A stretch of DNA of 64,000 bases from Bacillus sp. UNC41MFS5. Lineage in GTDB: Bacteria; Bacillota; Bacilli; Bacillales_B; DSM-18226. Below are positions 1 through 10,217 of the stretch, piece after piece. The notes under the pieces were generated by a model. The model saw only the letters and a list, made by a program, of their open reading frames with translations, was not told the origin of the DNA and searched no databases. The stretch spans positions 120,470 to 184,469 of the forward strand of contig NZ_KK366019.1 of assembly GCF_000686805.1 (NCBI RefSeq). Direction: 5' to 3'. Position 1 is the stretch's first letter, and each line of letters opens with the position of its first letter. The translations under genes and the position numbers were made by a program.

Positions 1-245
1 CCGAAGGACATTTTACTTGCTTCCTGACTGAGTTTTGTCCTTCAAAGTTTTTTGAGCCCTCCATCCTATACGTCGATAAACTAACGCTTGCACTTTTTGT
101 ACTGTGAGAAACTGTACACAAGAGGATAGGTTTTTTTCTTTGCGCGTTTTCTCATTTTCCGCTAGGATTAGGTTGGTTATTTTTTCTTTATTGGTTAAAA
201 ATAACATGAATAGGTTGGAGTGAGTTTTCAGCTAGGAGGAAGACA
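1..245. other. Left-edge intergenic region without a confident gene
   Basis: No recognisable gene is seen here. An 8-bp inverted repeat (GAAGGACA at 3-10, TGTCCTTC at 36-43) could form a hairpin. A 64-codon open frame on the minus strand (13-207) resembles no family I know and has no good ribosome site, so it is not called. AGGAGGA at 234-240 is the ribosome site of the next gene. Confidence 0.4.
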
Positions 246-530
246 ATGAAGAAAAGTGGTTATCCGCGAGACAAGCGTTTCAAAATTGCTCACAGGGAAG
301 CCTTGATTGGAATTATTCTTGTTTTGATTAATTTTATTTGGTGGTACGGTTTTGCTTATGGGCTGGGCTCTGCCAAAGTAGAAAGTTACACGTACATATG
401 GGGCTTGCCTGCATGGTTTTTCTACAGTTGTATATTAGGGTTTATTGTGATGGTTATTCTCGTTATTTTTACGGTAAAGGTATTATTCAAGGATGTTCCC
501 TTTGAAGAGGAAGAGGGGGAAATCAAATGA
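246..530 (+). CDS. yhdT: YhdT-like (DUF997) membrane protein, partner of PanF
   Basis: This 94-residue protein has two predicted membrane segments (about residues 20-40 and 56-80) and a C-terminus rich in glutamate (FEEEEGE). It looks like the DUF997/YhdT family of small membrane proteins, which is commonly encoded directly before the sodium/pantothenate symporter gene panF. The start ATG follows AGGAGGA at 234-240. The gene overlaps the downstream symporter by 4 nt (ATGA), which implies translational coupling and a shared task. The molecular role of YhdT is not established; a function as an accessory or stabilising subunit is inference. Confidence 0.8.
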   Translation: MKKSGYPRDKRFKIAHREALIGIILVLINFIWWYGFAYGLGSAKVESYTYIWGLPAWFFYSCILGFIVMVILVIFTVKVLFKDVPFEEEEGEIK

Positions 531-1978
531 ATTGGGCCGTCATTACTCCGCTTTTAATTTTCTTATTCATTATCTTTGCCGTTGGCATGTGGTCAAACAA
601 ATTTGTCATTAAATCTCATTCCTTCTTAGAGGAGTACTTTCTAGGGGAACGTCAAATGGGCGGTTTCATACTGGCGATGACGATGGTGGCAACATATGGC
701 AGTGCCAGCAGTTTCATCGGTGGTCCAGGTATCGCCTATACGCAGGGATTAGGCTGGGTTCTCCTAGCCATGGCTCAATTAGCCACTGGATATTTTACAT
801 TAATGGTCCTGGGCAAGAAGTTTGCGATTATTTCTCGTCAGTACAAGGCAATCACCTTGATTGACTTTTTAAAAGAGAGGTACAAAAGTAAAGCAGTTGT
901 ATTGATGTCAGCTGCTAGTATCATCATCTTTCTATTTTCATCGATGACCGCACAATGGATTGGCGGAGCACGTTTGGTAGAAAGTTTAACAGGCTTACCC
1001 TACACGACCGCTCTACTAATCTTTGCCTTTTCGGTTCTCGTCTTTGTTATTGTCGGGGGCTTTCGAGCGGTTGCCATTACAGATACCATCCAAGGTGTGG
1101 TTATGTTTGGGGGAACGTTAATCCTTTTAATCGCAACGATTAAAGCAGGGGGAGGAATCCCAAGGATCATCTCCGACCTAGCCGCGGAAAATCCAAATTT
1201 AATCAGTCCCTTTGGGGCAGAGCGGAGCTTGACGCCTACCTTTGTCTCCTCCTTTTGGATTCTAGTAGGGATTGGTGTTGTTGGCTTGCCGCAAATTGCT
1301 GTTCGAGCGATGTCATATAAAAATTCAAAGGCGATGCATAGTGCGATTGTTATTGGAACCATTGTGGTGGGTTTTATCATGCTTGGAATGCATCTCATTG
1401 GCGTGTTTGCCAGACCCGTTCTGCCAGGTGTAAAAATTGGGGATACGGTTATGCCGATGTTATCGATGAAAGTACTGCCGCCATATGCAGCAGGCATTGT
1501 TCTTGCTGCTCCCATGGCTGCCATTATGTCAACTGTGGACGCTTTATTGATTCTGGTTAGCTCTGCTTTAGTAAAAGATGTCTATTTAAATTACATCAAG
1601 CCGGACGCAGGGAATGATCTTGTGAAAAAGGTTAGTTTTAGCGTAACAGCGATTATTGGCATTATTGTCATATTGTTCTCCTTAAGTCCACCAGATTTGA
1701 TCGTTTGGTTGAATCTGTTTTCTTTTGGAGGGCTTGAGTCGGTCTTTATTTGGCCAGTGGTTTTAGGACTATATTGGAGTAAGGGCAATAAATACGGAGC
1801 CATCACTTCGATGATTTTAGGGATGGGGTCCTATATTTTATTAGATCAATTTTATCCGAATCCATTTGGGTTTCACACAGTGGTCTTCCCGATTCTACTT
1901 TCTCTATTTGGCTTTGTAGTAACTAGCCTTTTTACTCAGCCAAAAGAAGGGAAAATGCATGTGAGTATGGAAAAATAA
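527..1978 (+). CDS. panF: Sodium/pantothenate symporter
   Basis: This 483-residue polytopic protein of the sodium:solute symporter (SSF) family has about 13 hydrophobic segments. Seen in the sequence are the N-terminal EEYFLGERQMGG stretch and an SSF signature near residues 177-197 (GGFRAVAITDTIQG). The length fits PanF, which imports pantothenate (vitamin B5, the precursor of coenzyme A) with Na+ across the plasma membrane. It overlaps the yhdT-like gene by 4 nt, which is the usual yhdT-panF pair and supports the substrate call. Other SSF substrates such as proline cannot be fully excluded from sequence alone. No terminator is obvious before csbA. Confidence 0.85.
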   Translation: MNWAVITPLLIFLFIIFAVGMWSNKFVIKSHSFLEEYFLGERQMGGFILAMTMVATYGSASSFIGGPGIAYTQGLGWVLLAMAQLATGYFTLMVLGKKFAIISRQYKAITLIDFLKERYKSKAVVLMSAASIIIFLFSSMTAQWIGGARLVESLTGLPYTTALLIFAFSVLVFVIVGGFRAVAITDTIQGVVMFGGTLILLIATIKAGGGIPRIISDLAAENPNLISPFGAERSLTPTFVSSFWILVGIGVVGLPQIAVRAMSYKNSKAMHSAIVIGTIVVGFIMLGMHLIGVFARPVLPGVKIGDTVMPMLSMKVLPPYAAGIVLAAPMAAIMSTVDALLILVSSALVKDVYLNYIKPDAGNDLVKKVSFSVTAIIGIIVILFSLSPPDLIVWLNLFSFGGLESVFIWPVVLGLYWSKGNKYGAITSMILGMGSYILLDQFYPNPFGFHTVVFPILLSLFGFVVTSLFTQPKEGKMHVSMEK

Positions 1979-2082
1979 GTAAAGGGTCTTTGGGAGAGCA
2001 GTTCCAACTATCATTTATGTTGCAATTTTGTGAATTAATTTTTAGAATAAATGAATAGTATTAATTGAATGAGGTGTACTCA

Positions 2083-2322
2083 TTGGAAACGGTTATTCGA
2101 TATTTCTCAGCGCTTATTCTTCCAGGGCTGCTCGTCTTGCTTTTTACACGGGTCACTTACAACCGAGTGATTGGGCTCATCTTGACCGTGGCTCTAATTG
2201 CGACTTCAGTATATAAAGGTTATACCAACACGTTTATGCTGATCGTGGTGGATGCTTTCTCATTAACTGCCGGTTTTTGGTTGGCTGATAAAATGAGGCA
2301 AAGGGCATTGAAGAAGACCTAA
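2083..2322 (+). CDS. csbA: CsbA-like small membrane protein
   Basis: This 79-residue protein has two or three hydrophobic stretches and the conserved pattern LFTRVTYNR followed by VYKGYT. It resembles Bacillus CsbA, a small membrane protein of unknown function known in B. subtilis as a sigma-B-controlled gene. Two other in-frame starts lie upstream (TTG 2065, GTG 2074), but GAGGTG at 2071-2076 sits 6 nt before TTG 2083, so that start is preferred and gives a length close to the 76 residues of the B. subtilis protein. I found no convincing sigma-B promoter upstream. As in B. subtilis, it lies just in front of uvrB. Confidence 0.8.
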   Translation: METVIRYFSALILPGLLVLLFTRVTYNRVIGLILTVALIATSVYKGYTNTFMLIVVDAFSLTAGFWLADKMRQRALKKT

Positions 2323-2339
2323 GAATTGAAACAATCAAA

Positions 2340-2368
2340 GTCTGTCAGTAAAATGGCAGGCTTTTTTT
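2340..2368 (+). terminator. Rho-independent terminator after csbA
   Basis: An 8-bp stem (GTCTGTCA at 2340-2347 pairing with TGGCAGGC at 2354-2361, G-U pairs allowed) is followed by seven T residues. Confidence 0.85.
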
Positions 2369-2376
2369 AATGAAAT

Positions 2377-2390
2377 CGAATATTCGTTCG
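2377..2390. promoter_or_regulatory. LexA (SOS) box upstream of uvrB
   Basis: CGAATATTCGTTCG fits the Bacillus LexA/DinR consensus CGAAC-N4-GTTCG with one mismatch in the half-sites. It lies about 140 nt before the uvrB start and upstream of a candidate -10 (TAAAAT at 2423-2428). uvrBA is a known SOS operon in Bacillus, so SOS induction is expected; the exact promoter hexamers are uncertain. Confidence 0.7.
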
Positions 2391-2528
2391 CATATTATTG
2401 GTTTGTTTTTAGGGGAATGTGGTAAAATGTAGATATGAATTTGAGAGGATACACTTGAAAGCATCCATCCCGGTCCATAACAAGGTACATATGCTGAAAA
2501 GTGATTGATTTTACGGGAGGGAAGATTC

Positions 2529-4508
2529 GTGAAAGATCAATTTGAATTAGTGTCAAAATACTCGCCACAAGGGGATCAGCCAGAGGCGATCAGACAATTA
2601 GTTGATGGGATTCATAACAATAAAAAACAACAGACACTGCTTGGTGCGACAGGAACGGGAAAAACATTTACGATTTCAAATGTGATTAAAGAAGTAAACA
2701 AACCAACACTTGTCATTGCACATAACAAAACCCTCGCTGGACAGCTCTACAGTGAGTTCAAAGAATTTTTTCCAAACAATGCGGTTGAATATTTTGTCAG
2801 TTACTATGACTACTTTCAGCCAGAAGCTTACGTTCCACAGACGGATACATTCATTGAAAAAGATGCCAGTATCAATGATGAAATTGATAAATTACGGCAC
2901 TCAGCGACATCTTCCCTCTTCGAACGGAAAGATGTGATTGTAATTGCCTCGGTTTCTTGTATTTATGGTTTGGGTTCTCCGGAAGAATATCGAGAAATGG
3001 TGTTATCGCTTCGAACAGGAATGGAAATAGAGCGCAATCAGCTGTTACGTCGTTTAGTCGATATCCAATATGACCGGAATGATATCGATTTCAAGCGGGG
3101 AACCTTCCGTGTCCGTGGCGATGTTGTCGAGATATTTCCCGCATCTCGTGACGAGCATTGCCTTCGTGTCGAGTTTTTTGGTGATGAAATCGATCGGATT
3201 AGAGAGGTCGATGCGCTCACAGGAGAGATTATGGGTGAACGGGAGCATGTCGCCATTTTCCCAGCCTCCCACTTCGTTACAAGGGAAGAAAAGCTGAGAA
3301 TTGCGATTGAAAATATTGAAAAAGAACTAGAAGTACGCCTTGTAGAACTTCGCGAGGACAATAAATTGCTCGAAGCCCAGCGTCTTGAACAAAGGACACG
3401 TTATGACCTGGAAATGATGCGGGAAATGGGCTTTTGCTCAGGGATTGAGAATTATTCACGCCATTTAACTTTAAGAGAAGCGGGATCGACTCCTTATACC
3501 CTGCTTGACTATTTTCCAAAGGACTTTTTGATGGTGATTGACGAGTCGCATGTTACTTTGCCACAAGTGAGAGGTATGTTTAATGGAGATAAAGCGCGGA
3601 AACAGGTGCTTGTGGATCACGGCTTTCGTCTGCCATCTGCCCTTGATAACCGGCCGTTAATGTTTGATGAGTTTGAAAAGCATATCCACAATATCATTTA
3701 TGTTTCGGCCACACCTGGACCGTACGAGCTGGAACATACACCGGAAATGGTTTCACAAATTATCCGCCCGACAGGACTCTTAGACCCTACCCTTGAGGTT
3801 CGTCCAATTGAAGGGCAGATTGATGACTTGATTGGTGAAATTCACGAACGGGTACGGAGAAATGAACGTGTCCTTGTAACCACTTTGACGAAAAAAATGT
3901 CCGAAGATCTAACAGATTACTTGAAGGAAATCGGCATTAAAGTACAATATCTGCATTCGGAGGTAAAGACGCTCGAACGGATTGAAATCATTCGGGAACT
4001 GCGTCTCGGTAAATACGATGTTCTCATCGGGATAAACTTACTCAGAGAAGGTTTGGACATCCCAGAGGTATCTCTAATAGCAATCCTTGATGCCGACAAA
4101 GAAGGCTTCCTTCGTTCAGAACGTTCGTTAATCCAAACGATTGGCCGTGCCGCCCGGAATGCCCACGGACATGTCATCATGTACGCAGACAAGATCACAA
4201 ATTCCATGGAATTAGCGATAACTGAAACAAGGCGCCGCCGTGCCATCCAAGAAGAGTACAACCAAAAGAACGGAATCGTCCCAATGACGATTCAAAAAGA
4301 TATTCGCGACGTCATCCGTGCCACACACGCTGCGGAAGCGCAGGAAGAGTACAAACCAGCTGCATCATTTAGTAAGATGAACAAGAAAGAAAGAGAAAAA
4401 TTAATTGCGACAATGGAAAAAGAAATGAAGGTCGAAGCCAAAGCGCTTAATTTCGAACGTGCTGCTGAGCTTCGTGATTTAATTTTGGAATTGAAAGCGG
4501 AAGGATGA
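2529..4508 (+). CDS. uvrB: Excinuclease ABC subunit B
   Basis: UvrB is the helicase-like damage-verification subunit of nucleotide excision repair; it is loaded by UvrA and then recruits UvrC for incision. The 659-residue length matches Bacillus UvrB (about 661). Visible are Walker A GATGTGKT (about 39-46), the beta-hairpin [10 protein letters not shown] region (about 92-101), DESH (about 338-341), helicase motifs V/VI ([10 protein letters not shown] and QTIGRAARN), and a C-terminal UVR domain (about 620-655) that contacts UvrC. An in-frame TTG at 2505 would add 8 residues, but GGGAGGGA at 2515-2522 places the real start at GTG 2529. uvrA follows 7 nt downstream in the same operon, and a LexA-like box lies upstream. 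Confidence 0.97.
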   Translation: MKDQFELVSKYSPQGDQPEAIRQLVDGIHNNKKQQTLLGATGTGKTFTISNVIKEVNKPTLVIAHNKTLAGQLYSEFKEFFPNNAVEYFVSYYDYFQPEAYVPQTDTFIEKDASINDEIDKLRHSATSSLFERKDVIVIASVSCIYGLGSPEEYREMVLSLRTGMEIERNQLLRRLVDIQYDRNDIDFKRGTFRVRGDVVEIFPASRDEHCLRVEFFGDEIDRIREVDALTGEIMGEREHVAIFPASHFVTREEKLRIAIENIEKELEVRLVELREDNKLLEAQRLEQRTRYDLEMMREMGFCSGIENYSRHLTLREAGSTPYTLLDYFPKDFLMVIDESHVTLPQVRGMFNGDKARKQVLVDHGFRLPSALDNRPLMFDEFEKHIHNIIYVSATPGPYELEHTPEMVSQIIRPTGLLDPTLEVRPIEGQIDDLIGEIHERVRRNERVLVTTLTKKMSEDLTDYLKEIGIKVQYLHSEVKTLERIEIIRELRLGKYDVLIGINLLREGLDIPEVSLIAILDADKEGFLRSERSLIQTIGRAARNAHGHVIMYADKITNSMELAITETRRRRAIQEEYNQKNGIVPMTIQKDIRDVIRATHAAEAQEEYKPAASFSKMNKKEREKLIATMEKEMKVEAKALNFERAAELRDLILELKAEG

Positions 4509-4515
4509 CGTAAAA

Positions 4516-7389
4516 ATGGCAATGGAAAAACTGATTGTGAAAGGCGCTAGAGCCCACAATTTGAAAAATATCGATGTCACCATTCCGAGAGATAAGCTTG
4601 TTGTCTTAACGGGACTTTCCGGGTCTGGGAAGTCTTCGCTCGCCTTTGATACGATTTATGCCGAGGGGCAAAGACGCTATGTCGAATCCCTTTCTGCCTA
4701 CGCACGGCAATTTCTTGGCCAGATGGATAAACCGGATGTTGATGCGATTGAGGGTCTCTCCCCGGCAATTTCCATCGATCAAAAAACAACAAGCCGTAAC
4801 CCCCGTTCAACGGTTGGTACGGTGACAGAAATCTATGATTATTTGCGGTTATTATTTGCAAGGGTCGGGCATCCAACGTGTCCAATCCATGGGATTGAAA
4901 TCTCTTCACAAACGATTGAGCAGATGGTTGACCGTATTTTAGAATACCCGGAGCGGACCAAAATGCAAATCCTAGCCCCGGTCGTAACAGGCCGGAAGGG
5001 AACGCACGTGAAGGTGCTTGAAGATATTAAAAAACAAGGGTTTGTCCGCGTCCGTGTCGATGGGGAAATGCTCGACCTTGGTGATGAGATAGAGCTAGAG
5101 AAAAATAAAAAGCATTCGATTGAAGTCATTATTGACCGGATTGTCGTCAAGGAAGGGGTTTCAGCGCGGATTGCTGATTCTCTCGAGACAGCCCTGAAAC
5201 TAGGCGAAGGAAAAGTCATCGTCGATGTGATTGGTCAGGAAGAACTGTTGTTTAGTGAAAATCATGCCTGTCCACACTGTGGCTTTTCGATTGGAGAACT
5301 AGAACCACGGATGTTTTCTTTCAACAGTCCGTTTGGTGCCTGCCCTGAATGTGACGGGCTCGGTTCTAAGCTCGAAGTCGATGTGGAACTTGTCATCCCC
5401 AATCGTGACCTGACACTGAAGGAGCATGCGATTGCCCCGTGGGAACCAACCAGCTCACAGTACTATCCACAGCTTCTTGAGGCAGTTTGTGATCATTTCG
5501 GAGTGGATATGAATATCCCAGTCAAGGATATCCCGGAACACCTCTTGGAAAAAGTCCTTTATGGCGGCGGTCGTGAAAAAATCTATTTCCGCTATGAAAA
5601 TGATTTTGGCCAAGTCCGTGAGGGGAATATTGAATTTGAGGGCGTCATCCGAAATGTGGAGCGTCGTTATAAAGAAACTAGCTCCGATTATATTCGGGAG
5701 CAAATGGAAAAATATATGGGCCAAAAGCCATGTCCAACCTGTAAGGGCTATCGTTTGAAAAAAGAAACCTTGGCCGTCCTTATTAATGGCCACCATATTG
5801 CCCAGATCACCGACCTGTCAATTGAAGAGGCGAATCAATTTTTTGCAGGATTAAGACTTTCTGATAAAGAAATGCAAATTGCCAAACTGATTTTCAATGA
5901 AATCAGTGAGCGGCTTGGCTTCTTAATTAATGTCGGTCTCGATTATTTAACTTTGAGTCGGACAGCAGGTACGCTATCAGGCGGGGAGGCTCAGCGAATT
6001 CGCTTAGCCACACAAATCGGTTCGCGTTTAACCGGTGTCTTGTATATCTTGGATGAACCGTCGATTGGGCTTCATCAACGGGATAATGACCGCTTAATTG
6101 GAACGCTGCAAAATATGCGAGATATCGGCAACACCTTGATTGTGGTTGAGCACGATGAGGACACGATGATTGCGGCCGATTACCTTATTGATATCGGACC
6201 TGGTGCCGGGGTTCATGGCGGGGAAATCGTTTCTGCTGGAACACCAGCCGAAGTTATGGCAGATCCTAATTCATTGACGGGCCAATACTTATCCGGGAAG
6301 AAGTTTATCCCGCTGCCCTTAGAACGCCGCAAGCCGGATGGCCGCTTTATTGAAATCAAGGGCGCATCGGAAAACAATTTAAAAAATGTCAATGTGAAGC
6401 TGCCGCTTGGGATGTTTATTGCAATTACAGGTGTGTCAGGTTCTGGGAAGAGTACCCTTATTAACGAGATCTTACATAAATCATTGGCCCAAAAGCTTCA
6501 TCATGCAAAAACAAAGCCTGGTGAACATAAGTGTATTAAAGGCATTGATTATTTAGAGAAAGTAATCGATATTGATCAGTCGCCAATTGGCCGAACACCT
6601 CGCTCGAATCCAGCAACGTATACGGGTGTTTTTGATGATGTTCGTGATGTGTTTGCGAACACAAACGAGGCGAAGGTCCGCGGTTATAAAAAAGGCCGCT
6701 TCAGCTTTAATGTAAAGGGCGGCCGTTGTGAGGCCTGCCGCGGTGATGGTATCATCAAAATTGAAATGCACTTCTTGCCAGATGTGTATGTACCATGCGA
6801 AATCTGCCATGGCAAACGTTATAACCGTGAAACCCTTGAAGTAAAGTACAAAGGGAAGAACATTTCTGACATACTCGATATGACCGTGGAAGCGGCCGTT
6901 GAATTTTTTGAAAACATTCCAAAAATCAGCCGTAAACTGCAAACTATCTTGGATGTAGGTCTTGGCTACATTAAACTTGGTCAGCCGGCAACAACTCTAT
7001 CCGGAGGGGAAGCACAGCGTGTCAAATTGGCATCAGAACTGCACCGCCGGTCATCGGGCAAATCCTTCTATATTCTCGATGAACCGACAACGGGTCTTCA
7101 TGTCGATGATATTTCCCGTTTGCTCGTTGTGTTGCAGCGCTTAGTTGAAAATGGCGACACGGTTCTTGTGATTGAGCATAACCTCGATGTCATTAAGGCA
7201 GCCGATTACCTTGTCGATCTAGGGCCAGAAGGCGGAGATAAAGGCGGAACAATCGTTGCCACCGGAACACCAGAAAAAGTCGCAGAAGTCCCTGAATCAT
7301 ATACTGGTAAATACTTAAAGCCAATCCTTGAGCGTGACAGCCGTCGGATGAAACAGCAAATTGAAGATAAGAGTGCCATAAAAGCATAA
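4516..7389 (+). CDS. uvrA: Excinuclease ABC subunit A
   Basis: UvrA is the damage-recognition ATPase of nucleotide excision repair and forms a dimer that loads UvrB on lesions. The 957 residues equal the B. subtilis length. There are two ABC cassettes: Walker [10 protein letters not shown] (about 33-41) and GVSGSGKST (about 639-647), and two LSGGEAQR signatures. Zinc-binding cysteine pairs are seen at CPHC (about 252), CEAC (about 738) and CEIC (about 761). The start MAMEKL follows AAGGA and is the second gene of the uvrBA operon. A strong terminator follows. No defect is seen in key residues. Confidence 0.98.
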   Translation: MAMEKLIVKGARAHNLKNIDVTIPRDKLVVLTGLSGSGKSSLAFDTIYAEGQRRYVESLSAYARQFLGQMDKPDVDAIEGLSPAISIDQKTTSRNPRSTVGTVTEIYDYLRLLFARVGHPTCPIHGIEISSQTIEQMVDRILEYPERTKMQILAPVVTGRKGTHVKVLEDIKKQGFVRVRVDGEMLDLGDEIELEKNKKHSIEVIIDRIVVKEGVSARIADSLETALKLGEGKVIVDVIGQEELLFSENHACPHCGFSIGELEPRMFSFNSPFGACPECDGLGSKLEVDVELVIPNRDLTLKEHAIAPWEPTSSQYYPQLLEAVCDHFGVDMNIPVKDIPEHLLEKVLYGGGREKIYFRYENDFGQVREGNIEFEGVIRNVERRYKETSSDYIREQMEKYMGQKPCPTCKGYRLKKETLAVLINGHHIAQITDLSIEEANQFFAGLRLSDKEMQIAKLIFNEISERLGFLINVGLDYLTLSRTAGTLSGGEAQRIRLATQIGSRLTGVLYILDEPSIGLHQRDNDRLIGTLQNMRDIGNTLIVVEHDEDTMIAADYLIDIGPGAGVHGGEIVSAGTPAEVMADPNSLTGQYLSGKKFIPLPLERRKPDGRFIEIKGASENNLKNVNVKLPLGMFIAITGVSGSGKSTLINEILHKSLAQKLHHAKTKPGEHKCIKGIDYLEKVIDIDQSPIGRTPRSNPATYTGVFDDVRDVFANTNEAKVRGYKKGRFSFNVKGGRCEACRGDGIIKIEMHFLPDVYVPCEICHGKRYNRETLEVKYKGKNISDILDMTVEAAVEFFENIPKISRKLQTILDVGLGYIKLGQPATTLSGGEAQRVKLASELHRRSSGKSFYILDEPTTGLHVDDISRLLVVLQRLVENGDTVLVIEHNLDVIKAADYLVDLGPEGGDKGGTIVATGTPEKVAEVPESYTGKYLKPILERDSRRMKQQIEDKSAIKA

Positions 7390-7397
7390 GTGGGGAA

Positions 7398-7422
7398 AAG
7401 AGCCGAATTAGGCTCTTTTTTT
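7398..7422 (+). terminator. Rho-independent terminator after uvrA
   Basis: The stem AAGAGCC (7398-7404) / GGCTCTT (7411-7417) with a 6-nt loop runs into a T tract. Confidence 0.9.
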
Positions 7423-7481
7423 GTGGAATAGGCCGACACTCTGTTTCAAAATAGTTCTGCTTGTTCTTAATGAAAAAAGTA

Positions 7482-7508
7482 CGAAACTAATCAGCTTCCT
7501 TTTTCGTA
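7482..7508 (+). promoter_or_regulatory. Sigma-W type ECF promoter upstream of yvlB
   Basis: CGAAAC (7482-7487), a 17-bp spacer and CGTA (7505-7508) fit the ECF sigma-W pattern TGAAAC-N16/17-CGTA with one mismatch. The yvlABCD operon of B. subtilis is known to belong to the sigma-W regulon, which agrees with this position about 80 nt before yvlB. Confidence 0.6.
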
Positions 7509-7588
7509 AATAATAGATAAAGGATAATAATAATCATTTCTGAATAAGCATAAAGTGACACAAATTTTTGATACTGAGGTGGGTAATA

Positions 7589-8695
7589 ATGAAAGAGGAA
7601 AAAGTGCGGATTTTAAAAATGGTTGAAGAAGGAAAATTGACCGTCGAAGAAGCTGTCACCTTACTGGATGAATTAGAAAAAGCACAACAAACGATGGAGC
7701 AGAAGCAAGAGGAAATAGTGAATGAGCTTTCCACAGTTGTAAATTTCGAGGAGGCCAAGAAGGAAGATCCTTTCCAGGCGAAGTTCCAATCGACTAAGGT
7801 GAAGATTTTTGATTTTGTCGATTCTGCCCTAAAAAAAATCAAAGATTTTGATTTTGATTTGAATTTTGGTCAATCCGTTGAAATCTCCCATATTTTTCAC
7901 CAGGGTGATGCTGACCTGAAAGAAGTCGATATTGACGTGGCGAATGGTTCTGTTAAAATTGCAGCCTGGGACCAACCGGATGTGAGAATTGAATGTCAAG
8001 CGAAGGTATTTAGGGTTGAAAACTCAGACCAAGCAAGGCAGAACTTTTTAAGAGATACTATTTTTTCAGTTGAGAATCAAAAATTACGTTTTATGACGCA
8101 ACAAAAATGGATGAAGGTAGACTCAACCATTTTTGTACCAAAAGCTCAGTATGACCGTATGCGCATCAGAATCTTTAATGGTGCGGTCAATGGAGAAGAT
8201 ATGCATGTCGCTGACCTAAGGGTGAAAACCGCTAATGGAAAAATAAACCTTGGTCGAGTTCATGGTAATAAAGCAGAGGTTGAAACGGCCATCGGAAAAA
8301 TTAAAATTATCAGCAGTTTGTTCGATGATCTCGAAGCGGAGACCATAAACGGGGCAATCAAACTCGATGGTGATTTTAAAAGGGTGGGAACGCAGTCCTT
8401 TCACGGGAATATCAGCTGCAATATCAGCGGAAGTCGCACCGAGTTGATTCAAGTAAAAGCGACAACTGGTGGAATTGACCTTTACATCCCAGATAATCTG
8501 CCGGTAAATGGGGAATTGAAGACGAATATTGGCGGATTTAATGTGGAACTCATCGGTGTTCAAGTACTGGAAGAGAATAGTGAAATGATTCAAAAGTCGC
8601 TTCGCTTTAAATCCATTAATCATCCTGATAAAATGATGAAAATCTATGCAGACACAAAAACGGGTTCCATCACAATTCACAAATCACAAGAATAA
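7589..8695 (+). CDS. yvlB: YvlB-like protein, SHOCT-like N-terminus plus DUF4097 beta-helix
   Basis: This 368-residue protein begins with a short helical segment (KEEKVRILKMVEEGKLTVEEAVTLLDEL) of the kind found in YvlB-type proteins, followed by a charged linker and a C-terminal DUF4097-like region of repeated beta-strands (from about residue 120), with recurring N-G-x-I/V-K and TANGKINL/TINGAIKL units. The ribosome site GAGGTGGG (7576-7583) fixes ATG 7589 instead of the upstream TTG 7568. B. subtilis YvlB is about the same length, is co-transcribed with yvlD and is under sigma-W, so a role in envelope stress or antimicrobial resistance is inferred. The yvlA and yvlC genes of B. subtilis are absent here. 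Confidence 0.8.
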   Translation: MKEEKVRILKMVEEGKLTVEEAVTLLDELEKAQQTMEQKQEEIVNELSTVVNFEEAKKEDPFQAKFQSTKVKIFDFVDSALKKIKDFDFDLNFGQSVEISHIFHQGDADLKEVDIDVANGSVKIAAWDQPDVRIECQAKVFRVENSDQARQNFLRDTIFSVENQKLRFMTQQKWMKVDSTIFVPKAQYDRMRIRIFNGAVNGEDMHVADLRVKTANGKINLGRVHGNKAEVETAIGKIKIISSLFDDLEAETINGAIKLDGDFKRVGTQSFHGNISCNISGSRTELIQVKATTGGIDLYIPDNLPVNGELKTNIGGFNVELIGVQVLEENSEMIQKSLRFKSINHPDKMMKIYADTKTGSITIHKSQE

Positions 8696-8715
8696 TTACT
8701 AGGAGATGCCGTAAA

Positions 8716-9081
8716 ATGAGATGGCTGATTGGGTGTTTGATTAATGCGGTGTTGTTTATGGCACTAGCGGGTTATTTTCACGAAAGCTTTCAATTAACAG
8801 GATTTATGGCCGCACTTCAGGCAAGCATTTTATTGTCCATCTTAAATATTTTGGTACGACCGATCCTAATTCTGTTTACATTGCCAGTAACAATTGTAAC
8901 GTTGGGGTTGTTCCTATTAGTCATCAATGCCATTACGTTGGAGTTGACAGATTACTTGATGGGCGATGCCTTTGAAATTTCTGGTTTTGGGATGGCCATC
9001 TTCTTTGCCATCCTGATGTCGCTTGTAAACTTGATTATTCAAAAAACACTGCTCCAGCCAGCAAGGAAATCCAAGGATTAA
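8716..9081 (+). CDS. yvlD: YvlD-like phage-holin family IV membrane protein
   Basis: This 121-residue protein has four hydrophobic segments (about 5-20, 30-47, 52-75, 88-110) and a short basic tail. It belongs to the YvlD/phage holin family IV group of small membrane proteins; the biochemical role is unknown. It lies 20 nt after yvlB with AGGAGAT as ribosome site and is probably in the same sigma-W-type operon. The family name comes from a distant resemblance to holins and does not imply lysis. A hairpin follows and separates it from hprK. Confidence 0.8.
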   Translation: MRWLIGCLINAVLFMALAGYFHESFQLTGFMAALQASILLSILNILVRPILILFTLPVTIVTLGLFLLVINAITLELTDYLMGDAFEISGFGMAIFFAILMSLVNLIIQKTLLQPARKSKD

Positions 9082-9092
9082 TCTTTGAATAT

Positions 9093-9127
9093 CAGGGTGC
9101 TCGCTTTAAAAAGTGGGCACCCTGTTT
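9093..9127 (+). terminator. Long hairpin, probable terminator after yvlD
   Basis: A 14-bp stem (9093-9106 with 9111-9124, two G-U pairs) with a 4-nt loop is followed by only a short T run, so termination efficiency is uncertain. Confidence 0.65.
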
Positions 9128-9261
9128 ATATGGTAGAAATGCCCAAGTGGAAGCATTCTAATTTTTTAGACATGAAAGTATGGTAATTTAATAAAAAATG
9201 CTAAAATAAGTGGAAATGGAATTTTTAGAATAAACTTAATCCGTTTGAGGAGGATGTTTCC

Positions 9262-10197
9262 TTGCCAAAAGTACGTACCAAAGATATAGTCGAGAAGTTT
9301 AAACTTGAATTAATTAGCGGTGAAGAGGGAATTAACCGCCCTATCACCATGAGTGACATCTCACGTCCAGGAATTGAAATGGCCGGATATTTTGAATTTT
9401 ATCCAGCAGAACGAATTCAGCTATTAGGTAAAACCGAACTTTCCTTTTTTGGAATGTTGTCTGACGCTGAACGTGCTACAAGAATGGAACGTTTATGCAC
9501 CGATATTACTCCTGCGATTATTGTCACCCGAGATATCGAGGTACCAATAGAGCTGATTGAAGCGTCCGAACGTGAATCTGTTCCAGTTTTACGAGTGGGC
9601 ATGAAGACAACACGATTCTCCAGCCGCCTGACGAATTACTTAGAAAGTAAGCTGGCACCAACTACAGCTGTCCATGGCGTATTGGTTGATGTGTACGGAA
9701 TCGGGGTATTAATTACCGGAAAAAGTGGCGTAGGAAAAAGTGAAACGGCCTTAGAATTGGTCAAGCGCGGCCACAGGCTGGTTGCGGATGATTGCGTTGA
9801 AATTCGTCAGGAAGACCAAGATACATTAGTCGGATCTTCCCCCGATTTAATCGAGCATTTACTAGAAATCCGCGGCTTAGGGATAATCAATGTGATGACT
9901 CTATTTGGAGCTGGTGCCGTTCGCAGTAATAAACGGATTACCCTCGTTATGAATCTAGAAATTTGGGACTCAAAAAAGCAATATGACCGCCTTGGTTTAG
10001 ATGAAGAAAAAATGAGAATCATTGACACGGATGTACCAAAGCTGACAATCCCTGTTCGTCCAGGGCGAAACCTTGCTGTTATTATCGAAGTGGCAGCGAT
10101 GAATTTCCGTCTAAAAAGAATGGGTGTGAATGCAGCGCAGCAATTTACTGAGCGTCTGTCCGATGTGATTGAAGACGGGGATCATGACGAGATTTAA
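9262..10197 (+). CDS. hprK: HPr kinase/phosphorylase
   Basis: HprK phosphorylates Ser46 of HPr and Crh when ATP and fructose-1,6-bisphosphate are high, and removes the phosphate when inorganic phosphate is high; it is the sensor of carbon catabolite repression in Firmicutes. The 311 residues match B. subtilis (310). Walker A GKSGVGKS is at about 153-160, followed by the HPrK signature with LVADDCVEI and, further on, [10 protein letters not shown]. The start is TTG 9262 behind GAGGAGG at 9247-9253. It leads the hprK-lgt-ppaX-yvoF operon. Its substrate Crh, with Ser46, is encoded about 16 kb further on. Confidence 0.97.
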   Translation: MPKVRTKDIVEKFKLELISGEEGINRPITMSDISRPGIEMAGYFEFYPAERIQLLGKTELSFFGMLSDAERATRMERLCTDITPAIIVTRDIEVPIELIEASERESVPVLRVGMKTTRFSSRLTNYLESKLAPTTAVHGVLVDVYGIGVLITGKSGVGKSETALELVKRGHRLVADDCVEIRQEDQDTLVGSSPDLIEHLLEIRGLGIINVMTLFGAGAVRSNKRITLVMNLEIWDSKKQYDRLGLDEEKMRIIDTDVPKLTIPVRPGRNLAVIIEVAAMNFRLKRMGVNAAQQFTERLSDVIEDGDHDEI

Positions 10198-10217
10198 GGG
10201 GAAGAGGAGATAGAGAG

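Noticed and set aside
13..207. 64-codon minus-strand frame at the left edge
   Set aside because: No family resemblance and no good ribosome site.
1979..2082. Sigma-B promoter for csbA
   Set aside because: Expected from B. subtilis, but no GTTT-N-GGGWAW pair was found.
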